Source: Phaeodactylibacter sp. (lineage in GTDB: Bacteria; Bacteroidota; Bacteroidia; Chitinophagales; Saprospiraceae). Taken from it: a DNA stretch of 33,318 nt. Under the pieces are notes generated by a model, which made no database searches, was not told where the DNA came from, and was given only the letters and a program-made list of their open reading frames with translations. This document shows positions 15,311 to 22,508 of the stretch, in pieces; the first letter of the stretch is position 1, and each line of letters starts with the position of its first letter. Both the position numbers and the translations under genes were made by a program. The stretch lies in the NCBI GenBank assembly GCA_024102975.1, contig JAGFJD010000087.1:1-33318 (forward strand), read 5' to 3'.

Positions 15311-15740
15311 TTATCTGTATGCCGAAATTAAGGAATTTAACCTTCCTTTCAAAGTCCAGTAAGGCAACACGACTATCTTTCCATCGGCCCGGTTGCTCTC
15401 CATAAGGTAAAAGGATAAATGATACTTTTGGGCAATACCGTGTATTCCGCATAACTGCCGTTATAATCCCGCCCCATTTCTCCCATAAAAGCCATTACTT
15501 GTTGGCCTTTTTCAAAGTCCCCGAAAGCACCAGTTCCACTTCCCCTACACACTCAATACCCAGGATGCGCGGAAAGCGGACCGAAGGAGACAATCCTTTG
15601 CTGGCCGTCAATTCTGAACGATTCAGGCCAAATGCCCTGACCTTTACTAACACCTGCCCTTCCTTAGGTTCGGGGGTGGGGACATTTACCAGTTTCAGGT
15701 TTTCGGCTTCGCCGGGATGGTGTATGATGGCAGCTTTCAT
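15311..15740 (-). pseudogene. Decayed zinc-type (MDR) alcohol dehydrogenase/quinone reductase gene
   Basis: From ATG 15740 the frame encodes a GroES-like N-terminus (HHPGEAENLKLVNVPTPEP, then FPRILGIECVGEVE). Around 15505-15520 the family sequence moves to another frame and continues as FEKGQQVMAFMGEMGRDYNG and SYAEYTVLPKSII. A third piece, YLMESNRADGKIVVLP, matches the usual end of MDR proteins and runs to TAA at 15313-15311. About 180 residues, the cofactor-binding Rossmann domain, are missing in between. So the gene has a frameshift and a large internal deletion. Confidence 0.8.
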
Positions 15741-15915
15741 AACATGAAATAAAATAACTTTTTCTGTAATGCCTTCTTATTTAATAATTTTTAATCATTA
15801 ATAAACCCAATTCGTAGCCGCAAAGCGGATTTTGTGTTTTTGTGTCCGTCTCTTTGAGCCGGATAAACTTTTGTGGCAGGATTTTAGGCGTCACTTTGCC
15901 AAAAAGAACCGCTGT
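15741..15915. other. Intergenic region
   Basis: It holds an AT-rich stretch and a small hairpin near 15815-15827 (CCGC/GCGG). I see no gene or clear promoter. Confidence 0.4.
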
Positions 15916-18900
15916 TTAAAAAAACACCTCCGAACGGCTCAGCAAATACTTCGTTCCGAACACGGCCATCAGGGGGCCTTCTCCGGGCTGGCTGTTTACA
16001 AAAACCAGATAGACGTCATGCAACTGATCATCGGAATTGTCCGGCAGCTTTACCGGCGCCGTCAACCGGGTGGGCGCAACTCCTCCTTTTTCGGTTGGTG
16101 CCAGAAAAGGCGAGGCACCCAGCAGGGGCCCCGCCGGGCCGCCCAGGCGCAACTCGACGGTTCCGCCTATGGCATTCCATTGGGGTTGTGGGGCGAGGGC
16201 GGCGATTTCTACGGCATCCATATTAGCAAGATCGACCTGCTTCAACATCATATACCCCCCATTTTCTTCCACAAGGACCATATCCCTGCCGCCGGAAGAT
16301 ATTTTCCGGGCTTTCTTATAAGCGTCATAGGCATGGACAGGCACTTTTGCATTCCTTAAGATCAGCGTCTTTTCCGAACTCAGAGAAGGCAGGCCGCCGG
16401 CACCGTTATCTGCGTAAGCGGCTCTCAGCACAAAAACGCCGGCGCCCGGATCCCCTTCCGGCGGGTCAGCAGCATACACCCCTTTCGGCGGCAGTGCCGG
16501 GCGGGCCGGCTGATTCGTCAGGGCCAGGATGTATCTGGCCATTTCCGAAGCCTCTGCCGTCGTAAACTGGGGGTGGCCGGCCATCGCGATTTCCCCCCAT
16601 ACGCCGCTTCCTCCGCTGATGATCTTGGCGGCCAGCTTCTCAACGGCTGCATCGTCGCCTTTGTACTTAACCGCTACCTCCAGGTAGGCCGGCCCGATCG
16701 ACTTTTCGTCCTTTTTGTGGCAGGCCATGCAGTCGCTGCCGTCTATAAGCGCCTTGCCCTTCGCGAAAAGCGCCATCTCGTCCGCCGACCGGTGCCCCCG
16801 GGCGAGTTGCACCTGGTCAAAGCCCTCCGGGAAATAATCGATGCTGACGGCCACCCGCTCCGGCGATATGCCGGTGCCCAGCGAGCCGTCTTCGGCGTCG
16901 GTTACCTTCACTTCATAATAGATAGGCTCGCCGGGCACGTAAAAAGACCGGTTGCCCTGTGCGAGAACCCAGCTCACCTGCGGAGGCTCGTTGCCGGCGA
17001 CAAATTCCAGGGATTGGGCGCTGATGCCGCCCTTGCCGTCGTCTGCCGTCAGGGTTGCTTTGTATACGCCGGGTTCGGTTAGGGTGAGGGCGAGTGCCTG
17101 CGTTTTACCGGTTTGAAGGAAGCCGTTTTCCGAGGTGATCTCCCACGTGTATCTGAGCTTGTCGCCGTCGGCATCGTTGGTACCTTCCGCGCTGAGGCGG
17201 ATGGCCAGCGGCACGGCGCCTCCTTTTTTGTCGGCCGCTATCTGAATTTGCGGTTTCCTGTTTCCGGCGTTGTACTCGATCCGGATCAGGCGGGCGTCTT
17301 CGTTTTGGGTAAACCAGCCGGTGCCGTATTCCAGCATGTAGAGGTCGCCATTGGCGGCGAATTCCATATCCATAGGGTTGCTGAATGTATAGCTGGGCAT
17401 GAAACGTTCCATCGAGGCGTAGTTTCCGGATTCATCCATCGTCACGGCCATGATCCATCCCCGGATCCATTCATAGATGAACAATTTCCCGTCGTAGTAT
17501 TGAGGGAAGGGGCGTTCGGCATTTTGGAAATCGCCCATATTAAACACGGGGCCGGCCATGGCGCTGCGCCCGCCGTTGCCCATCAGCGGAAATTCTTCCG
17601 AGTCGCCATAAGGATACCAGATGAATGCCTTTTGGGCCGGCGGCAGCTTTTCCAGGCCGGTGTTGTTGGGCGAGGTATTCACCGGGGCATCGGCGTCCCA
17701 GGGTTCCAGGGATTTTTTCGTGGCGAAATCGTATTTAAAGTAGGCTTTGTTGTCGCCCACGAAGTGAGGCCAGCCGAAGTTGCCGGCCTGCCGGGCCTGG
17801 CCTACCTCGTCATGCCCGGCGGGGCCGCGGGTGGAGTCAGGCTTTGAGGCGTCCGGCCCGACATCTCCCCAGTAGAGGTATCCCGTTTTCTGGTCGATGG
17901 AAATGCGGAACGGGTTGCGGTGGCCCATGGTATAAATTTCGGGGCGGGCATTTGGCGTACCTTGCGGGAACAGGTTGCCTTCCGGGATCGCATAGGTGCC
18001 GTCGGGTTGCGGTTTGATGCGGAGGATCTTGCCCCGGAGGTCGTTGGTGTTGGCGGAGGATTTCTGGGCATCCCAGGGGCTGCGGCCCGGCCGTTCGTCG
18101 CTGGGGCTGTAGCCGTCCGAAGCGTGCGGGTTGGTGTTGTCTCCGGTCGACAGGTACAGGTTGCCCGCTTTGTCCCAGGCGATTGAGCCGCCGGTGTGGC
18201 AGCACTCTTCCCGCTGGACCGGCACTTCCAGGATTACTTTTTTCGACTCTAAATCCAGGCTGTCTCCGGTCATTTCGAACCGGGCCAGCACGTTCATCGG
18301 GGCTTCCGCCGCAGAGTAGTACAGGTAAATCCAGTGGTTTTTCGCAAATCCGGGGTCTTTGCTCAGGCCCAGCAGCCCGTCTTCGGCTGTGGATTCCTTC
18401 CCTTCCCGGTTGATATATCTGGTGCTGACCGGGATGGTGGCGATGGTTTTGAGTTCCTGGGTCCGGTTGTTGTACAGCCGGACTTCCCCCTTGCGCTGGA
18501 TGAACAGTATGCGGTCCGCATCCAGGACTGCCAGTTCCATCGGTTCGTCCAGGTTTTCTGCCAGGATTACTTTTGCGAAGCGGTTCTCCTCCGGCCGGGC
18601 TTTGGAGTAATCGAGTGGTGGCGGATCATCTCCGCCGGCGGCGTAGTGGATGCCGGCCCAGAGGTGGTTTAAAAAGAGCGGCTCAGAATAGGTTTCCTCC
18701 GTATGCCCCATTGCGGTATAAAACGAGCGGCCGCCGTCGAATTCCTGGTACCAGCTCATGGGGTGGTTTTCGCCGTTTTTGCCGCCTTCATAGGTGCTTT
18801 CGTCGATGGCCAGGACGACGTTGATGTCCGGAGAAATATCTCTGAAGTTGTAAAACTCGTCGGTGATCTCAAATTCGTCAGGCATGCCCTCTGTAGCCCA

Positions 18901-19365
18901 GTGGCCTTTTGCCTGCACGGCCATTTTTCCCGTTTGCACATTCGGATCCGCAGGATGGCCGGGGAAATGGGCGCCAACCAGCCGGCCGTACCAGAGCCAG
19001 TCGTATTCCGTGCCCGCAGCCAGGTGAATGCCCACGTACCCGCCGCCCGCCTGGATGTAGCGTTCGAAGGCATCCTGCTGCCCGGCGTCCAGCACGTCTC
19101 CGCTGGTGTTTAAAAAAATGACCGCATTGAACTGCCGGAGGTTGGGGGTATTGAACTGCTCGGCATCTTCCGTAAAGCTTATCTCAAATCCTCTTTCTTC
19201 TGCCATTTTTCGCAGGGCGGCAATGCCCGCTTCAATCGATTCGTGCCTGAACTCTTCTGTTTTGCTGAAGGCCAGCACGCGGATCGGTTTTTCCGGCGTG
19301 CAGGAAAGCATGCCTAACATGGCTGCCAACAAAACTATCCGGAAATTTGCTGGATTTAACCTCAT
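15916..19365 (-). CDS. ThuA / PQQ-type sugar dehydrogenase / cytochrome c fusion lipoprotein
   Basis: An 1149-residue lipoprotein when started at ATG 19365, where the leader ends LGMLSC (Cys22 lipidated); a longer frame back to 19500 adds an unlikely leader and crosses the promoter. Domains in order: ThuA (about 27-250, starting RVLAFSKTEEFRHESIEAG), a six-bladed glucose/sorbosone dehydrogenase propeller (about 265-650, with HTGGSIAWDKAGNLYLSTGDN), a PKD-like domain (about 665-760), a class I cytochrome c with C879-MAC-H883, and a C-terminal beta domain that may bind carbohydrate. It would oxidise sugars at the outer face and hand electrons to its own haem (inference). Azurin, divergently encoded next door, is a possible acceptor. 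Confidence 0.88.
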   Translation of the reverse strand: MRLNPANFRIVLLAAMLGMLSCTPEKPIRVLAFSKTEEFRHESIEAGIAALRKMAEERGFEISFTEDAEQFNTPNLRQFNAVIFLNTSGDVLDAGQQDAFERYIQAGGGYVGIHLAAGTEYDWLWYGRLVGAHFPGHPADPNVQTGKMAVQAKGHWATEGMPDEFEITDEFYNFRDISPDINVVLAIDESTYEGGKNGENHPMSWYQEFDGGRSFYTAMGHTEETYSEPLFLNHLWAGIHYAAGGDDPPPLDYSKARPEENRFAKVILAENLDEPMELAVLDADRILFIQRKGEVRLYNNRTQELKTIATIPVSTRYINREGKESTAEDGLLGLSKDPGFAKNHWIYLYYSAAEAPMNVLARFEMTGDSLDLESKKVILEVPVQREECCHTGGSIAWDKAGNLYLSTGDNTNPHASDGYSPSDERPGRSPWDAQKSSANTNDLRGKILRIKPQPDGTYAIPEGNLFPQGTPNARPEIYTMGHRNPFRISIDQKTGYLYWGDVGPDASKPDSTRGPAGHDEVGQARQAGNFGWPHFVGDNKAYFKYDFATKKSLEPWDADAPVNTSPNNTGLEKLPPAQKAFIWYPYGDSEEFPLMGNGGRSAMAGPVFNMGDFQNAERPFPQYYDGKLFIYEWIRGWIMAVTMDESGNYASMERFMPSYTFSNPMDMEFAANGDLYMLEYGTGWFTQNEDARLIRIEYNAGNRKPQIQIAADKKGGAVPLAIRLSAEGTNDADGDKLRYTWEITSENGFLQTGKTQALALTLTEPGVYKATLTADDGKGGISAQSLEFVAGNEPPQVSWVLAQGNRSFYVPGEPIYYEVKVTDAEDGSLGTGISPERVAVSIDYFPEGFDQVQLARGHRSADEMALFAKGKALIDGSDCMACHKKDEKSIGPAYLEVAVKYKGDDAAVEKLAAKIISGGSGVWGEIAMAGHPQFTTAEASEMARYILALTNQPARPALPPKGVYAADPPEGDPGAGVFVLRAAYADNGAGGLPSLSSEKTLILRNAKVPVHAYDAYKKARKISSGGRDMVLVEENGGYMMLKQVDLANMDAVEIAALAPQPQWNAIGGTVELRLGGPAGPLLGASPFLAPTEKGGVAPTRLTAPVKLPDNSDDQLHDVYLVFVNSQPGEGPLMAVFGTKYLLSRSEVFF

Positions 19366-19390
19366 GCCAAAGCTTTTTGATGTGCAACGG

Positions 19391-19398
19391 CAAAGATA
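19391..19398 (-). promoter_or_regulatory. -7 box of the ThuA/dehydrogenase gene
   Basis: TATCTTTG on the minus strand fits TAnnTTTG exactly, 26-33 bp upstream of the chosen start at 19365. No TTG is seen at the -33 position. The box lies inside the longer open frame, which supports the downstream start. Confidence 0.55.
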
Positions 19399-19654
19399 AG
19401 GTGGTTTTTTGGCAGACAGGCAGGATCGTAAACAAAACCGGGCGCCCGGTACCGCATGAGCAGGCAGCCCGGGAGTAGCGTTCTTTGCCACATAGGTCAC
19501 GTAGCGAACCTAAACGGTTGATTACCAGCAATAAGCAACCACTTCGCCCGACTCGGGGTGGCGTTAATAACTGTTCCGGGACTTCGTTCCGGAAGCACTA
19601 GGCAAAACGGGAATAATGCGTTAACTTCACCCTCCTACAAAAACCGTTAACATC

Positions 19655-20212
19655 ATGAGAAAGAACGTCATTTCATTCCTGGGCGCAAGCGTTTTCATAC
19701 TGAGCTTCGGCTTCCTCGCGGCCTCCTGTGGCGGCGGCTCGGCCGGCAGCGACAGCTCCGGCGGCGAGGCCAAAGCGCCGCCGAAATCCATGATCGCCGA
19801 AGAGCCGGAACCGATTGAGGTGTCGGCAGACGGCAGCACCGTCACCATCCGCCTCACCGGCGACGACCTGATGAAGTACAACCTGAACAGGATCGAAGTC
19901 AAAGAAGGCCAGAAGATCAGGCTGACCCTCACCCACATCGGCAAAATGGCCAAAGAGGCCATGGGGCACAATTTCGTGCTGCTGAAGCCGGAAATCACGG
20001 TCGAAGCTTTCGCCAACGAAGCCGCGCTGGCCAAAGACAACGACTACATTCCGGAAGGGCAGGCGGACAACATCATCGTACACACCAAAATGATCGGCGG
20101 AGGAGAATCGACCTCCATCGAGTTCGACGCGCCGGCGAAAGGCAGCTACAAATTCATGTGCTCTTTCCCGGCTCATTACGTGAATATGAAGGGGGATTTT
20201 ATTGTGAACTGA
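19655..20212 (+). CDS. Azurin-type blue copper lipoprotein
   Basis: A 185-residue cupredoxin. The leader ends LAASC (Cys25 lipidated), followed by a Gly/Ser-rich linker to about residue 40. The azurin core carries the type 1 copper ligands: H105 in MGHNFVLL, then C169, H174 and M178 in CSFPAHYVNM. It carries single electrons in the periplasm or at the membrane, for example to cytochrome oxidase or peroxidase. It is divergent from the large dehydrogenase-cytochrome gene about 290 bp away. No clear TAnnTTTG box; CGTTAAC occurs twice upstream (19619 and 19645). Confidence 0.93.
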   Translation: MRKNVISFLGASVFILSFGFLAASCGGGSAGSDSSGGEAKAPPKSMIAEEPEPIEVSADGSTVTIRLTGDDLMKYNLNRIEVKEGQKIRLTLTHIGKMAKEAMGHNFVLLKPEITVEAFANEAALAKDNDYIPEGQADNIIVHTKMIGGGESTSIEFDAPAKGSYKFMCSFPAHYVNMKGDFIVN

Positions 20213-20299
20213 GGCGTTTTTTTTATCACATAGAACACACAGGGTTTTCACAGCAGGGTACATAGGGCCTTGGCCCATGCAGGCTGCCAGGCCATATTT

Positions 20300-20396
20300 C
20301 CGGATTGCGTAAATGTGCAAACGTGTAAAGGTGTAAAAGAAAAAAGGCCCCCGGTCATTTACACCTATCTCACTTTTACACGTTTACACAATCCGG
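20300..20396. repeat. 97-bp palindromic repeat built from TTTACAC motifs
   Basis: It starts CCGGATTG and ends CAATCCGG. The arms contain related runs of GTAAA, GTGTAAA on the left and TTTACAC, TTTACAC on the right, around a loop with GGCCCCCGG. The whole forms one long imperfect hairpin. Confidence 0.7.
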
Positions 20397-20439
20397 CCCA
20401 ATTTTACCGGTAGTGCGCAGTCCGTTGTATTCTGTGGGC

Positions 20440-20650
20440 CTGTTCAAAAAAACTGTGTCAACCCGCATTTTCCTAACCGCAGGGAACGCAGAGGTTCACA
20501 GAGTAAGACGTTGAACTACAGCCGCCTGCGCGCTCTGTAGTTCTCTGTGCTCCCTGCGGTTCAAAACAAAACCTGCCGGCCTGCGGCACAGCCGGCCTGC
20601 CATTACTGACAGAGGTAGGCAGGCAGGGGTAAACACAGCAGTTTGAACAA
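20440..20650 (-). repeat. MITE-like element, copy A (with nested palindrome)
   Basis: Read on the minus strand it starts TGTTCAAACTGCTGTGTTT, has a core with CAGTAATGGCAGGC, and ends with ACACAGTTTTTTTGAACAG. Both ends and the core match the 92-bp copy at 32989-33080. The extra length is mainly a palindrome at 20475-20561 whose ends are AACCGCAGGGA and TCCCTGCGGTT and which is rich in CACAGAG, so one repeat appears to have inserted into another. Confidence 0.75.
20475..20561. repeat. CACAGAG-type palindrome nested in the MITE-like element
   Basis: AACCGCAGGGA (20475-20485) and TCCCTGCGGTT (20551-20561) are perfect inverted ends; the arms contain CAGAG and CACAGAG motifs like those at 1-147. 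It is absent from the sister element at 32989-33080. Confidence 0.65.
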
Positions 20651-20766
20651 TCCCTATTCTGTGCAGGCACCCCCCCATCTCCACTACATTTCCCCCCCCA
20701 TCTCCACCGCATTTCCACTACATCTCTCCTCCAGGTATCCCGGGTTTCCCCCGTTCCATATTTGCA

Positions 20767-20782
20767 ATATCTGTCCAGATAT
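20767..20782. promoter_or_regulatory. Short palindrome, possible operator
   Basis: ATATCTG and CAGATAT are separated by two bases, about 105 bp upstream of the T9SS cargo gene. A regulator site is possible but unsupported by anything else. Confidence 0.25.
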
Positions 20783-20886
20783 ACGCAATTTATGTCCAGA
20801 GGCTTTGGGTTACATTTCACTTATCTTAGCAAAGATTTATTTTCTCTTGGAAAAGCGAACAATTCATTTACCTAAAATCCAATGCC

Positions 20887-22425
20887 ATGAAATCTGTTTT
20901 GACCCTTTGTATTTTCTTTTACTGTTTAATATCCTCTCCTCTGTTTTCTCAAACATACCCTTCGGCCGAACTATTGAAAGAATTGCCTCCCGAGGTTGCC
21001 GGCGAGTTGTTCGAAACCCTGCCCGCCTTTTCATCAGGCGAGGCGCCCGGCGGCCCGGCAGTCCTGTCTGCCCGGCCGGAGAGGCACTTTGCGCCCTGGC
21101 CGGCCGGCAAACTGGACGGAAACCCACCGGAAGATTACCGCGTCATTGCGGAATACCGCAAAATTTGGGATAATGGCCAGGCGGATTGGGTGCATGCTGA
21201 CTCCGTTGAGTATACGTATGATGAGCGCAACAACATGCTTGAGCGCCTGACCCGGGGCTGGGACGGAACGCTCTGGGTCAGGTCCTGGCGGGAAGTCAAC
21301 ACCTACAACGCGGATAATCAACGAACTTCTTCTACCGATGAGCGCTGGGATGGCGCCGGCTGGGACCATGAAAACGGCGACCGCCAAATCCTTATAGAAT
21401 ACAACGAGGATGGTAATATTACTTTGTTTCACCGAAGGACGTGGCAGGATGGAGAATGGCTGGACTGGTATAAATATGTGCTGGCTTATGACCCGATTAC
21501 CGGCAATTTGGCGTCGGAGACTTTCCTTTTTTCGCCGTCCATGCCTGGCAACCTGGAAAACGATTACCGAACGCTGTTTACCGCTTACGATAGCGAGGGG
21601 AACGCTTTACTTCTCATCGGGCAATCCTGGGAGAACGGCGAGTGGGTAACCATGGAGCGGCAAAGCCGGGAGTATGACGATGATGGCAGACTGATCCTAC
21701 AACTGTTCCAGGTGCCGGATGGCCAGAACTGGATAGATAACAGCAGAATTATCTACGACTACAACAGCGAAGGCCTGATAACCAGCCAAACCGGCCAATA
21801 CTGGGAAGCGGATGCCCAGTCGTGGGCCTTTGAATATAGAATTGAATACGAATACAACAACAATGGCGATCTTACTTTATTTGTATATTCGCATTGGGAT
21901 GAAGACACCGCTTCCTGGTTAGGCGATTACCGGTATATTAACGAGTACGACGCAAACTTCAACTTGACGCTTCGATGGTATCAATATTGGAATCATTACG
22001 TGGGCTTTTGGGAAAACTCCGAACGTTACATTTATACGCCTGACGCCAACGGAAATACCAGCACCCGCGAATATCATTCCTGGTCCGTGGATGAAAACAC
22101 CTGGCAAAAGCGATACCATATTACCTATTATTACGAAGTATTTGTAGGTACGGAAGAAATATCCATTGATCCTTCGGCCGTTGCCATTTCGCCCAACCCC
22201 GGTAGCGGCTTATTCCGAATCCAATTGGATGCAGAGGCCTTTCCGGGAGCAGAAGTGGAGATCAGCGCCTTTAACCTGACAGGGCAGCCGGCCCGATCCC
22301 TGTGGGTTGCCAGGGCGGGCAACACCCTGGATCTGGACCTGAGCGGCCTGGCGGGAGGGACATATATTTTACAAATCAGGCAGGATGGCCGGGTAGCGGT
22401 TAAGAAGGTGGTGGTCGTGAAGTAG
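20887..22425 (+). CDS. T9SS-secreted protein with about ten YD-like repeats
   Basis: A 512-residue secreted protein. The signal peptide ends near residue 22 (LFSQ/TYP). From about residue 105 to 415 there are about ten units of near 31 residues with the pattern E-Y-x-x-D-G-N-x-T, a central W, and a closing R-x-x-Y, such as IEYNEDGNITLF and YEYNNNGDLTLF; these resemble short RHS/YD-type repeats and suggest an elongated beta structure. The C-terminal sorting domain starts at ISPNPGSGLF and ends GGTYILQIRQDGRVAVKKVVVVK-like, the signal for export and surface attachment by the type IX system. The ligand is unknown. A terminator follows at once. Confidence 0.88.
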   Translation: MKSVLTLCIFFYCLISSPLFSQTYPSAELLKELPPEVAGELFETLPAFSSGEAPGGPAVLSARPERHFAPWPAGKLDGNPPEDYRVIAEYRKIWDNGQADWVHADSVEYTYDERNNMLERLTRGWDGTLWVRSWREVNTYNADNQRTSSTDERWDGAGWDHENGDRQILIEYNEDGNITLFHRRTWQDGEWLDWYKYVLAYDPITGNLASETFLFSPSMPGNLENDYRTLFTAYDSEGNALLLIGQSWENGEWVTMERQSREYDDDGRLILQLFQVPDGQNWIDNSRIIYDYNSEGLITSQTGQYWEADAQSWAFEYRIEYEYNNNGDLTLFVYSHWDEDTASWLGDYRYINEYDANFNLTLRWYQYWNHYVGFWENSERYIYTPDANGNTSTREYHSWSVDENTWQKRYHITYYYEVFVGTEEISIDPSAVAISPNPGSGLFRIQLDAEAFPGAEVEISAFNLTGQPARSLWVARAGNTLDLDLSGLAGGTYILQIRQDGRVAVKKVVVVK

Positions 22426-22442
22426 GAGGTTTGGGGAGAGGA

Positions 22443-22490
22443 GGGGATGGAATCAGAAAAGATTGTCGTATTTTCATCCCCTGTTTTTCT
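22443..22490 (+). terminator. Intrinsic terminator after the T9SS cargo gene
   Basis: GGGGATG (22443-22449) pairs with CATCCCC (22475-22481) and is followed by TGTTTTTCT. It lies 18 bp after the stop codon and upstream of the peptidase gene. Confidence 0.6.
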
Positions 22491-22508
22491 ACCTAAACCA
22501 TAGAAACC

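Larger units (their letters stand above)
20213..20886. other. Repeat-dense intergenic region
   Basis: This 670-bp gap has no convincing gene. It holds CACATAGG-type half repeats (about 20225-20265), a palindrome at 20300-20396, a MITE-like element at 20440-20650 with another palindrome inside, a C-rich tract (about 20664-20720) and a short palindrome at 20767-20782. Confidence 0.7.

Noticed and set aside
19366-19500. Longer N-terminus for the ThuA/dehydrogenase protein
   Set aside because: The upstream part is Cys/Arg-rich, contains the -7 promoter box, and would bury the lipoprotein signal peptide.
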